Origin: Micrasema longulum
Taxonomy: Eukaryota > Arthropoda > Insecta > Trichoptera > Brachycentridae
NCBI GenBank assembly: GCA_022494885.1
Contig: JAGVSM010005029.1
Span: forward strand, 1 to 64,000
DNA: 64,000 nt
Direction: 5' to 3'
The translations under genes and the position numbers were made by a program. Below are positions 22,287 through 33,404 of the stretch, piece by piece. The notes under the pieces are model-generated. The model was not told the DNA's origin and did no database searches. It saw only the letters and a program-made list of their open reading frames with translations. Within the stretch, counting starts at the first letter, position 1; the number at the start of each line of letters is the position of its first letter.

Positions 22287-23545
22287 CCAGGGCCCGTATC
22301 ACAATGGGAAGTGAAGATTATTATCTTCAATTGTTTATAAAGTAAAATTAATTTTTCACTATGAAAAATTTAATATACATACATTAAAAAAAAACCTATT
22401 TAATTACAGGTGACCGACTAAGATATTTCAAATTTCCATACAAATACCCACATTTTTAAAAATAAATTTCGATTTTCCTAAAGTGGTAAAGCAGGAATCC
22501 AATTTGGTGCCTCAAACATGGTAACTAATGACCAATTAACAAAACGACTTATTATTTTATGTTTTACTTTTGCACAATTACAATTTTCGTAAGCAGACAG
22601 AATCGAAGGGCATGTATGACAAGATGTATGAATGTGGAAGAGGCTAGGATTGTATGCCAGGATAGACGTGTGTGGCGGTCCATTCTCTCGGCCTACCCCT
22701 ACGGGGAAATGGCGTGATGGTAGTAGTAGTAAACTTATGCCGTTAAACGTAATTTTTAATAAGTTGCTTTCAATTCGCTTTCCTACGACGATCATTATTT
22801 TCATACGAGTATTAATATTGTTTATGATTGAACAATTGTTTTTATTTCAATGTTAAACACACCGCAACTTATATTCGAAAAGCCATTGCATCATAGTGTA
22901 TAAAGAAATCTTAAGTTTTATCATTTAATAATTTTAAAAGTGAAAATTTCGCGTGAGAAGATAACGTTATACAAGAGAAAGTAAATTTTGTAAGACAATA
23001 GCATTTATTCAAACAAACTGAACTATTAAAAAGTAGGTAATTACCTTAATCTATTTGATAAAAATAATATAAATTGTGTCTCGGAGTTATAATGCATGTA
23101 AAAACGATGCATAAAGCACTAAATTCTTCATTAGTAAGGGATAAATTTTCAGTTGTGTACCTTTATATGAGCAATAGGGAAATATCACATACTACGAATA
23201 CCAATAAAGAAATGTGAAATAGATTTGGAATAATCAATTGCATTTTCGAAATCAATACGGATATTTTCATGAATATTTTTTAAAATAAATTTTTTATGAA
23301 ACATGTCTTTAAAAAACGCGACATGTTTGGCCTTGTTTAAGTTGACTAGAGACGATGTTCTATTTCAATTTAAACGGCCAAAAACAAAGTTCAAAATTTA
23401 ACTGAATCGTGACGTATTAGGGGCGTCAAACGCAATGGGCTGTTTTCGCGAGAATAAAATTATAAATTTGAAAATATTTTTTATGCCACTGATAAGTACA
23501 ATTTTTTTTTACTCCACAGAATTTCATAGACCTTAATTAATTTAA
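22287..23545. mobile_element. Family C MITE copy with an insertion of about 700 bp
   Basis: The left part 22287-22452 (CCAGGGCCCGTATCACAATG, TATCTTCAATTGTTTATAAA) and the right part from about 23155 (AGCAATAGGGAAATATCACA, ATCAATACGGAT, GTGACGTATTAGGGGCGT) are contiguous in the 33.4-kb copy. The intervening sequence contains the LINE end at 22592-22728. The right terminus is lost. Confidence 0.75.
22592..22732 (+). mobile_element. LINE 3' end with GTAGTAGTA terminus
   Basis: Nearly identical to 2409-2552 (AGGGCATGTATGACAAGATG, GCCAGGATAGACGTGTGTGG). It ends GGCGTGATGGTAGTAGTAGT. A 5'-truncated copy inserted in family C. Confidence 0.85.
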
Positions 23546-23674
23546 AATTGAAAAAAAAAATTTCCTCATTGTGATAAGTTGCTAAGAGTGTATCATCATA
23601 AGTTAAAATAAATAAATAAATAAGTTCTCTCAATCGATTTTCGGAAAAGTCAAAATTAAATTTTGAGTTTGAGT

Positions 23675-23945
23675 GAGGAAGCTCAGTGCTATGCGAAATT
23701 GGAAGTAAACAATGTTTGCGGTAAAAATTAGAGCATTTAATAGTAGGACGAAGTTTTTCTAAAATGTATGAAAAAAAAATTACTTCACAAGTTCTTCTCA
23801 ATCAACTGATGTTGTGGTAGACTTTTGGTTTACAGGAAGCCAACCTACTAACCAGGATAACTCCCTAAAGAGAACCAGTGACGTAACGCGCGGAGTAATA
23901 CAAAATAACGAAACTTTAAAAAATTGTTGCGATACGATACATATT
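23675..23945. mobile_element. Family D MITE, partial
   Basis: Starts GAGGAAGCTCAGTGCTATG and shares AAAAATTAGAGCATTTAATA and the CCGGTTTACAGGAAGCCAA-like block with the copies at 26.8, 44.3 and 47.9 kb. The right end is missing. Confidence 0.7.
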
Positions 23946-24089
23946 TTTTTTGTACTTAATTTGATTGTTTATAAACATACATAAAAATAAAAGATATCCT
24001 CATTGTTATTATGTTGTGATGAAAAAAAAACCTGAGTCCGGGCGGATGAAAAATGCATTTCCGTTCGAACTCGATGACTGCTCTCAGGT

Positions 24090-24352
24090 AAGTCATGAAT
24101 AAGGAAATCGAGTCGAGATAGAGTGGGACTGATTTTTTTTATTTTAAAGGATGAACCCGCTAAGCCTCTATTTAGAGGCTTGTCAGCAGGTAGGAAAGAG
24201 AAGATATGGAAGAAGGTTATGAAAAATACACCACAACACCAAGACCAATTTAAAAAAATCTTTCTTGAATTTTTTTCTTGCAACTAGCGGGAATCGAACC
24301 CGCGACGCCAATTTCACAGTTAGCCGTCCCACAAACTGCGCCACGGCAAACT
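24090..24352 (-). mobile_element. tRNA-derived SINE (minus)
   Basis: The head at 24286-24350 reads on the minus strand GCCGTGGCGCAGTTTGTGG (box A region), then CGCGGGTTCGATTCCCGC (box B with perfect T-stem). The body runs left and contains the hairpin AAGCCTCTATTTAGAGGCTT (24164-24183). The head also looks like a tRNA, but the body and downstream A-rich stretch favour a SINE. Confidence 0.65.
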
Positions 24353-24726
24353 ATTTCATAATAAAAGTTTTTTTTTAAATATTTTCGTTTTTCAAATACC
24401 CATACTTTTTTTTGCTCGCGTGATTGCTTGGTTTTTATTTTGTCTTAAATGTATTTTATTTTGTTACGATTTTTATGTCTATTCGTAATTTCTTTTTTGT
24501 TATTGTTTTGTAATTTCCCCCCTTTCGTTTACCCAATACACATTTTTTCAAAATCTTTATTTTATAATGTTGTATTTATTTATATAATAATTCTTTTTCA
24601 TACGGTGAAGTTAACTCTTTACCATTTAATAATTTTACAGTAAACTTATTACATTTCCATACGCGATTTTTTTTAAAGAGAAATACTATAGTTCTTATTA
24701 TTTACTCAAATATTAAAATTTTCAGA

Positions 24727-24800
24727 CCAGTTGTGATAGAGCGGGATTTGAACCTGGGACCATTGAGTCCACAATACTAAAACGAGAACACAACCCGGTT
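24727..24800 (-). mobile_element. tRNA-derived SINE head (minus)
   Basis: The reverse complement starts CGGGTTGTGTTCTCGTTTTA and includes CCCAGGTTCAAATCCCGC (box B). It is related to the head at 10068-10148. Confidence 0.6.
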
Positions 24801-24819
24801 CGATTCGGATGTGCAAATG

Positions 24820-24975
24820 ACACACTGATCAAGCAAATACTAATTGCACAAAAAGCTTTAATAAAAATTATCTTAAGAGTCCCAATCAGAACTAGCTACC
24901 TCGGTATATTTGAAAATCTTAATGTCAAATCTATAAAACAACTTTATGTAAAAGCTTTGTTACTATACGCACTCA
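24820..24975 (+). mobile_element. Jockey-like reverse transcriptase fragment
   Basis: Plus-strand reading: ANDTLIKQILIAQKALIKI, then ILRVPIRTSYLGIFENLN and IKQLYVKALLLYAL. It resembles the LQ-x-x-QNKAIRII segment of Jockey-clade thumb domains. It lies immediately upstream of a different LINE, so this is a nested or abutting fragment. Confidence 0.65.
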
Positions 24976-24984
24976 ATTAATAAA

Positions 24985-25567
24985 TGCGTTTGTAGTGTCT
25001 AGAGTCGATTATTGTAATGGTATCTATGCAGGTCTACCGATGAACAAAATGACTCGCCTACAATCTGTATTGAATGCCGCAGCGAGACTTATTTTCGGAA
25101 TCTCTAAGTTCAGTCATATGTATAAGTCACTGCACAACTCGGCTCCGGAATATCTAAGGGAACTATGCATTCCAGATGAACTAACTAATAGGCGTCTCAC
25201 GCTTAGATCAGCTACGTCTACGGCGAGAGGAAAAGTTATTATACCTCTACGCAAACAGCGCACTAAATTTAGTGAACGCGCATTTGCGGTCGCAGGCCCT
25301 ATGGCATGGAATGCTCTCCCAGCAGAGGTGCGAGGCTGTGAAAGTGAAGTGATGTTTCGGAAAAAACTTAAAACCCACTTGTTCTCTAAATCATTTGAAT
25401 AAATCCGTAGCACGTGACAACAAAATAAATTATTTTAATTAAATTAAAAATTTAAAAGCTTCAATTAAATTAACTTAACAATAGAATCACCATGTAAAGC
25501 GCCCTTGAGGTATTTTATTACGAAAATGGCGCTATATAAGTTATCCATAATAAATAAATAAATAAAG
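24985..25567 (+). mobile_element. CR1/L2-type LINE tail, copy 2 (135-codon open frame)
   Basis: An intact frame 24995-25402 reads SRVDYCNGIYAGLP, then LQSVLNAAARLIFG, MYKSLHNSAPEYLRELC and the LKTHLFSKSFE end. The SRVDYCN-x-x-x-GLP motif is the classic CR1/L2 post-catalytic segment. A 72-nt in-frame deletion relative to the 5.9-kb copy removes 24 residues. It ends in AATAAATAAATAAA (25554-25567). The open frame should not be taken as a host gene. Confidence 0.9.
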
Positions 25568-25689
25568 TAAACATTATTCTCTACCTTCCGTTACAAATAC
25601 AATAGTTACTAGATACTCCACCCTGATGGTGCAAAAAAAAAAAAAATACAACTTTCGGTCAAAGAGGATTGGCCTACTACTCGGTGTAA

Positions 25690-26075
25690 GTGTACAATCT
25701 ACTTCCATTTAACGACAGTTAGTAAGGTCTCACAATATAAAATTGCTTTTAAGAAATGGATGGTGGAGGTGGGTTACACACGGATCGATGAGTGGATCAA
25801 GCCAAATAGGTAAAATGTGTGTACTGTTTATGAAATTTCTTATATTGGTCTATATAAATTGATTATGTTTTTTATGGTTATTTTAGTTTTTTATTGTATA
25901 TTATGTTAATGATAATTAGGTTAATTGGATTAATTACGTTTTTTTTATTTGTTGTTATTATGTTAACTTTGTTAAATCGCTAATCTTAGGAATGTTTCCC
26001 ATTTTGTAAAAGGTTTCCCTCGGCACGGGACACCCCAGTGAGGGAACATTATTCCGTATAAAAAAGAATACAAAC
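25690..26075 (+). mobile_element. Jockey-like LINE 3' end (plus)
   Basis: Plus-strand reading: YKIAFKKWMVEVGYTRIDEW, then IKPNR and a stop at about 25812. The 3' UTR ends with TCGGCACGGGACACCCCAGT. It is the same family as the minus-oriented copies at 11.3 and 14.3 kb. Confidence 0.75.
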
Positions 26076-26079
26076 AATG

Positions 26080-26824
26080 TAAAAGTATAAATTAATTAAT
26101 AAAACACTTTGCTTTTAGACCACGTGAGTTGATTTCAATGCACTACTAGCTTCGGAAGTCACATTTCCTTCTATTTACATGTGTTATTATAAACTAAACA
26201 CAAATATACAAAAAATATATATCTAGGCACTGACATGGGTGGAAGGAGCTAATAAAGCGAGGGTATATAACGGATATTTTGTAAGTAATGGTGAGGGATG
26301 ATATAATATTATTAATCAATGTTTTTGTAGTTTTTCTAAGTTATTAATGATTTTATTTCATCATGTTTTTCCATTAAGTTTATGTCAATTAAATCAATAA
26401 TATTATTGTAATTACTTAGAAAGTACAAAGTTAGTGTTAATATGTAAAGCTTTTCATACTTTTTTTAACCTATACTAGGTACATATATTTCGTTAATTTA
26501 AAAAACTTTTTCATTCTTGTAATTTTTTAACATTTGCACTCTCATATACGTACATGTAATTTTTATTTTTTTTATATTTTTCAATTTTTCTTTTTTCTTT
26601 AATAGATAGTATTATGTAATTATTAATTTTAATTCATTTCCATACCTTGTATTATGTTTATTTTGTAATTTTTTAAACTTTTTTATACCCTTTTAATTTG
26701 TAGTGTATCATAATTTTTATTCTGCTTTTATAATGCTAAAGTTTAAGGTTTAAAAACGTTTGTAAATAAATATTGTTATCTGCATAATATGTTTTAAATT
26801 TGAATAAAAAAAATAATTTAAAAA
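26080..26824. other. Unassigned AT-rich DNA
   Basis: No coding family recognised. The sequence is strongly AT-rich with T-runs, in the style of LINE 3' UTRs. Confidence 0.35.
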
Positions 26825-26826
26825 AT

Positions 26827-27520
26827 GAGAAACTTTAGTCCTACGGGAAATTGGATACAATAAATGTTTTCTTGCGCGCGGTAAAAATTGGAGCATTAAA
26901 TTGTACGGCAAACCGGTTCATATGAATCAACCTATGATATGACAGCTATAGGAGATTACCGGTTTGTTTAATAAGCGGAAAAGAACCTCTGACGTCACAC
27001 GCGGAGTTTTTTAAGGAATACAAAACTTTAAAAAATCGTAGCTCTGATAATAAGATGTAAAAATTAAAAACAACTACAGCACAACATCATTATACTTACA
27101 GGGGAATATTTTTCTCTAATGAAATGAACAAAGATACAAGTACAAGTACAGTCAGGAATAAAATATATTTAAGAAAAAAGTTACATTTATAATTCTTCTT
27201 TATGTAGCACTGATTAAAAACATCGTTTGTATTTTTTTTGTAATTTATACACGTTATCCTAAAAATATTATTAATTAAAATAAAATAAAGTATTGTAAGA
27301 CGTCACTCCCCATTATGCACAAAAGAATTGTTTATTTCTTTTACGTAATGGGAAACGTTAATGTAAATATATGTATTTAATTAATGTAAAAAAATGTATT
27401 TAGTTGTAATATTGTATTTTTATTTGTTATCAATAAAAAATAAAATTATAATATCGTAAATTTTTTTTTGGCTTAGTTTAAAATTCTATTAACAAATAAA
27501 AAAAACCACTGAACTTCCTC
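26827..27520. mobile_element. Family D MITE with an internal insertion
   Basis: The left end GAGAAACTTTAGTCCTACGG and right end ACCACTGAACTTCCTC are each flanked by AT. The core includes GACGTCACACGCGGAG. About 390 bp (about 27070-27460) has no counterpart in the roughly 400-bp copies and is presumably inserted. Confidence 0.75.
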
Positions 27521-27529
27521 ATTCTAAGT

Positions 27530-28120
27530 GTGTGAATCGTCAATTTCAATTTAATAATGTTTTCACAAAGATTTTTATTCGATTGAATGCAAAACAAAAT
27601 TCCTTAGATATAGTGACATCATCGCCACTAGGAACATAAATCTAAAACCCAAATAATTACACATACAGTTAACGCTGTAAACTTCTAAAACCTGTAATTC
27701 ATACATCAATGGATCAAAACCACAAACATTTTATCCCTCCCACTTCTTCAAGAACCGGTACCGCAAAATTGTGCTTAAGAAAATCTAAGACACGTTTTGT
27801 TATTAACTTCCAACTTTCAACCGATCAAAAGAAATGCAATACCAAAAAGTAAAAAAAATTCCAACAAACAGATTCCAGATCGATTTCTAAATATAATATA
27901 AAATATTCTCACCAGATTTCTACCAGAATCTATTTTACGAACACAATAACAAAAAAAAACACCTGCAAATTAATAAACAAAAAAGAGGCGTGGATCGGTT
28001 CGCGAGTACCTGCTTAAACTAGGTCGAAAACACAACACAAAAGACGAACACAAAATTAAAAAAGATGTATCAAAACATTTTTCAATGCGGCAATATTTTT
28101 CAGAATTATTTTTGAATTTA
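27530..28120. other. Unassigned DNA left of the CpG-rich island
   Basis: No repeat or coding family recognised. If the island at 28.1-28.3 kb is a minus-strand promoter, this is first-intron sequence. Confidence 0.3.
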
Positions 28121-28121
28121 C

Positions 28122-28300
28122 CTTTTCAAAATTTGAAGTTTGAATTGGCGCGTAAAATTGTGGCGCGCAACCCGACGCGAAGAATGACGGCAAGTTACTA
28201 AGTCGAATACATTCACACTCCGAGTAGATACTTCTTCGTATCGTTTGTAATGGCGGCACTATGTCGAACAGAGCGCGCCAAACTATTTATCCTACGGTAC
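28122..28300 (-). promoter_or_regulatory. CpG-rich promoter-like island, candidate 5' exon (minus)
   Basis: A patch of unusual CpG density in AT-rich DNA. On the minus strand it carries an exact E2F-type TTTGGCGCGC (28273-28282) and a YY1/Pho-like GCCGCCAT (about 28249-28256). More GGCGCG sites lie at about 28147-28168. A good donor (GAAAAG then GTAAAT) follows at about 28121. No repeat copy is seen elsewhere in the window. It could be the promoter and non-coding first exon of the phosphatase-like gene at 3.2 kb, or of an unseen gene. Confidence 0.35.
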
Positions 28301-28519
28301 AGGGATTTTCAGAAAATGTAGTACTTTCACATTGAGAAAATTCGTTTCTATCGTTTAATCTATTTATTCGACTTGCATATTATATTTTGTAATGAAACGC
28401 TTGAATTGTAATTTTGTACCTGTCATGTGCAGAATAAATTTTTGCGCTATCTGTACTTAACAGAGTGTGGATATTATCCTTTGCTCTTCCCAACCGACTT
28501 TTTACTGGGGATCCTAGGC

Positions 28520-28960
28520 TATCAGTCATAATGGAGGAGGAGGGACGTTCATTTGGGTGTTCACTTTTTCCAGGTGATCGGTGGTCGCATACATAACTCA
28601 GAAATTCTGATTGTAGGTCTGTTCGTACCTGATAAATCTCTTCGACAAAGACAGCATCGATTATTTTACCTACCACGATGCAGAACCAACCTGCCAATGG
28701 TTATGCCGGTTGGTAGAGCAATCTTGCTACTTAATCGCATCGCCTTGGATGTCGACATATTTCACGACAGTAGGCCTTCCCTTAGGAAAGCACTTTCTAA
28801 CTTTTAATTTTTCTTATTATATTTTGTTATATTATTTTAATAGCATAACTATTTATTATAATTTGTGATTTATTATTGTATTTACTTTATTTATTAATTG
28901 GGTTTTCTTTTTGTAATGTTCTAAAAATCAGAATAAATAAAAGCCCTCTGAGCGTATACG
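28520..28960 (+). mobile_element. LINE 3' end (plus)
   Basis: The plus-strand frame ends RQHRLFYLPRCRTNLPMVMP, then VGRAILLLNRIALDVDIFHD and a stop at 28805. This is a LINE C-terminal tail (RT-N...P-x-x-R...N...D-x-DIF). Related minus-oriented copies lie at 61945-62150 and 61290-61412. Confidence 0.75.
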
Positions 28961-29099
28961 AGTATAATGAATACATAAAGAAAATATTTTACCATACATA
29001 ATATAATATTAGGTTCATATTTTTTATGAATATGCCGCGATGATGCGGTTATAATTGACAATTCAGTCAGGGGTCTTCAGCCCACTGTAGATAGCCTAA

Positions 29100-29823
29100 A
29101 TGGGTACCCGCATGCATGGGTTTAAAAATCAATATTGCAAAAACCCATGTACTGTGTAACACTTCATGCCTTGATTTTCAAAATCCCCTGGCTCTGTCAA
29201 ACCAAGTCATTGAAAAGGTCGAGAGTTTCAAATACCTGGGAGTATATTCTACGGAAAATGGCAGCATTCAAAAAGAACTGATAGTGCGGCTGGGAATAAC
29301 AGGCGCCACATTCAATAGTATGAAGGTTGTCTGAAGATCAAATATTTACTCAGTAAAAACCGAATGCCGCCTATATAACGCCGGCATAACACCTATTCTC
29401 CTTTACGGATGCGAATCGTGGCACCTCACTAGGGCCTAAAGCTGCAAAATTCTGAGTTTTGAGAATAGGTGTGTCCGAAGAATCTTGGGTGTGCGGTGGT
29501 TTGACTTTGTAAGGAATGAAGTAATAAGAGAACGGACGCAGCAAACTCCGGTGACAACTGTCATCAAGCGGAGGCGATACAGTTGGCTTGGCCATGTACT
29601 GTGGATGCCTCCTGAGAGCCTTAACCACGCTTGCCTACTTTACAAGGCATCAGGTTCTCGACGTCCTGGACGTCCACTGCTGACTGTTCGTCCGCAGTTT
29701 GTGTCAGAACTACGGGACGTTAACCTGACTTGGGAAGATGCACAGGAGCTGGCAGCCAACAGAGATGCTTGGAGAATCTTTGTGGACACCATATGCTCCA
29801 TTCATGGAGCGGACATGGAATAA
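29100..29823 (+). mobile_element. Non-LTR retrotransposon C-terminal region (decayed)
   Basis: Frames: GLKINIAKTHVLCN, ESFKYLGVYSTENGSIQKEL, LLYGCESWHL, RCVRRILGVRWFDFVRNEV, RRRYSWLGHVLWMP, SGSRRPGRPLLTVRPQF, LTWEDAQELAANRDAWRIF. The GLxIN-x-KT start is the segment after the catalytic YADD region, so only the thumb and C-terminus remain. Two stops break the first half. A diverged inverted copy is at 34660-35132. Confidence 0.85.
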
Positions 29824-29829
29824 TGAAAA

Positions 29830-30241
29830 AAATTTTTTTTGAAGCACGACTATTTTATCTTTATTAGTAATAAATTAAATGATATATTATTTTACAATGA
29901 AATAATTAAATTTGAAGGAATATTTTGTTTATTTCTGAACACCTTATCGTGGTACAGAGCTTCATCAATAAACCGTTGCGCGTTGCATGACATAAATCGG
30001 CGGGAAATATTTTCTCGGTCCCATTTATACCTATACTATGCAGTATGTACGTGGGCAGGTGAGTACACAGTATCTTACCTACCGATATAACAGGTAGGAA
30101 GGTATATAGGTACGCGTAGCTGGCTGCAAACAGTACGTATTGACAAGTACTTGGTTGTATTCAAATATTCCCCGCATGATGTGATGTGAAATGTGAACAA
30201 ATCTCGATAGAATAGAAAGAAACAAGTCTTTTTCACGGCCG
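29830..30241. other. Unassigned DNA
   Basis: No gene or repeat family recognised. Confidence 0.3.
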
Positions 30242-30828
30242 AGTTGTTCAGTAGCTCAATCATAAATATCTATCGACGTGCTTAAAAACATGCTAAGCAT
30301 TTGAGCGATCATTATGAACAATAATGAACATGCTTAAGTTATCGCAGTCATAAGTCAACGCGTGTGTAATCAATAAGTCAACGCTCGTGTCGGTTTGTTT
30401 TTTGTTTTCCTCGTAAATAAACACAGATCACTGGCGAAAAATCGGCGTTTACTATAAAAAATAATATAATATATTGCATTTGCAAAATAGTAAAGAATAT
30501 CTAATACAAAAAAGTAAAAATTAAATTACAATCACTATGGCGACTGCTTTTCTTGACATTTGGCTTGCCAACCGCTGCGCCGGCTAAAAACAATAAATAG
30601 CATGATAATAAATAAATAAAAATAGCAGTTTTGGAATATTTTCCATATTTACACCGGTGAAATTCAAATATGGGATTGCGCAGCAGGATTATACGTCGCG
30701 AAACGTAAATATTATGACATTTAATATTAGGTATTCACGGATGTTGCATTGTGATCGCGAATACGATAAACAACCATGGTGATTAACTGTTATCACGTCG
30801 CTTATTAGCACGTCGATAGTTATTTGTT
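30242..30828. mobile_element. Family B TIR element, copy 2 (empty site)
   Basis: Aligns with 8547-9438 but lacks the 282-bp hairpin insertion. Here AACAATAATGAACAT runs straight into GCTTAAGTTATCGC. Ends: AGTTGTTCAGTAGCTCAATC and CACGTCGATAGTTATTTGTT. Confidence 0.75.
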
Positions 30829-31194
30829 AACACAGTTATTTTAACAAATAAAATAAAATAAACATACAAAACAAAAATGAATGAAAATAATCAACCTGCA
30901 AGGAAAGAAAGAAGAAAAAAAATGAATGATTTTTTGCATAAATCAGCGGTCTCAACATTTTCAGCCATTGCTCGAACAGGGGTGAATGGATCAACCCGCA
31001 GTGGCTTGGAGAGGCGTGTTGTTGGAGCTTTTCAGTAATAAGACTTAAAAAAAAAAAACCTTTTGTACATTGGCGGGCTTATTGTCAAATCGAATTTTGT
31101 TCTGTTAATGTAATAGTTTTTTTGTGTATTTGCAACTAACCTATTGTAATGCAAAAAAGAAATTATTAAAAAAAAAAAAAAAAAAGTTTTTAGT

Positions 31195-31660
31195 TATTGT
31201 TTTTATTAGGTAAACAAACAGTATGTACAAAATATACTGACGAATTATTGTATTATGAGTGTAGGAAACCCACCCTGTGCATGACTGTACTAAAAACATT
31301 GTTTACACTGAAGACAATTCAAATTATGTTAAATAAAACAAATGTATAAGATAAGAAATGAAATATATGTATAAAAATAAAAGTTAATTAAATATGTGCT
31401 TCTCTTAATTTTTCTTTGACTTTTACTTAAATTAACGTCCATTGTTATGAAAAATATCAACCTCGGTATTTTTTCTATAGTTATATTTCTCACATATTCT
31501 AGGCATTGTAGACTTTTTAAATAGTTAGTTGAAGCGTTGTCTCGTTGTCTGGGTAAAACAGAATACAAAAGTGAAAGCTTTATGAAAGGAATACCAGGAG
31601 CCATATTTGATGAAAAATTGTGGGAAGAATGCAACTCTCATTGGGTCGTAATACAATTTT
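31195..31660 (-). mobile_element. LINE 3' end (minus), 40-kb family
   Basis: Minus-strand reading includes [20 protein letters not shown] and the diverged tail seen intact at 40003-40248 ([20 protein letters not shown]). The 3' UTR block GTAAACAAACAGTATGTACA (31211 onward) also occurs at 44912 and, in the other orientation, at about 40425-40445. Confidence 0.7.
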
Positions 31661-31934
31661 ATGGCGATGTTGAATACTCGCTAGGCTTCTGTTATGTGAA
31701 TGTGTTATAAAACAATCACCGAGATGACTAACTTGTGGTTCTTTGCGGCTTTAACGAGTAAATAATTGACATTGTTCGTCGGGTTTTGCGAAATATGTAT
31801 TTTGAAAAACAAAATTGTCGTTGAAATTCTTGGAACTTTCAGTCATCAATTATTCATACATGCTATTGTGAATAATAATTATTTATTCTTCGCTCGAATC
31901 CCGTATTACAAATTGATACATGTGCAGTCTTATG

Positions 31935-32879
31935 CGAGGGTAGGCTGAAAATTAATACATACATGCTTGTAGAAGGCGAGGGAAATAACCTTCTGAAGCG
32001 CGCCAGGTGACACGTGGAAGTAACATTCCCCCTCTATAGGCATGCGCAGGTTTGAAGGCGTTGCGTTTATCCAGTGTAATATGAGAAGCGGGAGTTTGGA
32101 TACGTGTTCTTGTGTCATCGAATTTTTAACTGCAGAAAAAGTGACTCCCATTGAGGTTCATCGTCGCGCGTCGTTTAAAAGCTGTTGATACGGATTCATG
32201 TAATGAGTCATGGGTCCATCATAACGACCCAGAAGAAAGACAGAGCGCTGAATATCCACACCCGTCTTCTCCTCAAGCGATAAAGTTCAAAACACAATCA
32301 TCCGCAAAAAAACTTCATTTGGCTGTGTTTTGAGATGCTCACCGAGTTTTATTTGACGGTAAAATATTCTTAGTACATACAGACTCTAAAACATCTCAGA
32401 CGTCGAGTTTGTCGTGTTAGAGGCAGCCTGGCGTCAATAATCTCGCAACATGACAACGCTCGTCCACACACCTCGCACGCAATTGAAGAGGCTCTGCGAA
32501 ACCTGAAGTTAGAACTGATTCCACAACCTCCTTACTCCCCCGACCTTGCGCCTTGAGCCTTGCGATGTATATTTTTTCCCTCTACCCAAGAGAGGCCTAA
32601 AGGCGTATCATTACATCTCGGACAATGAGGTGAAGGCAGCTATCAAGTCCTGGATTCGAGAAAAGTCGGAAGGATTTTTCAGTGACGGAACAAAAAATCT
32701 TGTTTCACGTTGGGAGAAATGTGTCAGGCTTAACGGTGACTATGATGATGATATTGAAAAATAAATATATTATTTGGAAGCTTAAGAATTGTACTTAAAT
32801 GTACTTTTTGCTTGATCTTGCTATTTGTTTTTGTTCGTGTTCTACAAGCATGTGTGCATTACTTTTCAACCTACCCTCG
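31935..32879 (+). mobile_element. Decayed mariner transposon, both termini present
   Basis: Terminal inverted repeats of about 40 bp: the left starts CGAGGGTAGGCTGAAAATTA, and the reverse complement of the right starts CGAGGGTAGGTTGAAAAGTA. Both reach ATGCTTGTAGA. A TA follows the right end (32880-32881); the left flank TATG is consistent with a mutated TA. The interior shows transposase pieces: PHPSSPQAIKFKTQ, HDNARPHTS, PPYSPDLAP and the C-terminal FFSDGTKNLVSRWEKCV. Several stops and frameshifts make it inactive. Length about 945 bp, shorter than the usual 1.3 kb, so the N-terminal region is largely deleted. Confidence 0.9.
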
Positions 32880-32989
32880 TAACTTGTTTTAAGGCAGACA
32901 TGTTTTACGTTGGGATGGAGCAATAAAAATACTACTATAATTTTTTTATTATTATTTTTTATTTATGAACTCATCGAGATGACATTCAT

Positions 32990-33330
32990 TAAATGAAAGA
33001 ATTTTTCTTTTTTAAATGCATATTCTATTGGTAATGATATAATTTTTAATATCTTTTTTAGAGGTTGTCTGAGTCATTTGTTTAGTTTTGTTTGGTAGTT
33101 CATTTTAATTTAATTTCAGCTTCTGGTTTAAGTCTCGACTCTTGACTGTCCTTGTCCCGTTATAAAATATTTTAGGTGATACCGTTTTGATATTCTCGTA
33201 TTATGCCGTGTTAACTAAATAATTTTTCAAGTTTAAGTTCTTTGTCTACATTGAATACATTTTTAGTGATTCCATTTGAAAATGTTCAATTCCATTAATT
33301 TGTTTAAATAATTTGTTAGTTGCTGTTAGA
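32990..33330 (-). mobile_element. LINE 3' end (minus), 1.1-kb family
   Basis: Aligns with 1190-1515 in the same orientation (TTTGTTTAGTTTTG-TGGTAG, GTCTCGACT, CTGTCCTTGTC, GTTCTTTGTCTACA). The coding tail is more degraded than in the first copy. Confidence 0.6.
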
Positions 33331-33404
33331 TAAGGGAGATAAAAAATATTCTCGCATATATCATATATTCACAAAAATATATATCTCAACTAGACTACAC
33401 CAGC

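Noticed and set aside
24286..24352. Functional tRNA gene on the minus strand
   Set aside because: Boxes A and B and a good T-stem are present, but the acceptor ends do not pair convincingly and SINE-like body sequence follows directly.
24995..25402. 135-codon open frame as a host gene
   Set aside because: It is the C-terminus of a CR1/L2 reverse transcriptase, with a second copy at 5.9-6.4 kb and a simple-repeat 3' tail.
28380..28697. 105-codon minus-strand frame
   Set aside because: It overlaps a recognisable LINE tail on the plus strand and shows no domain features.
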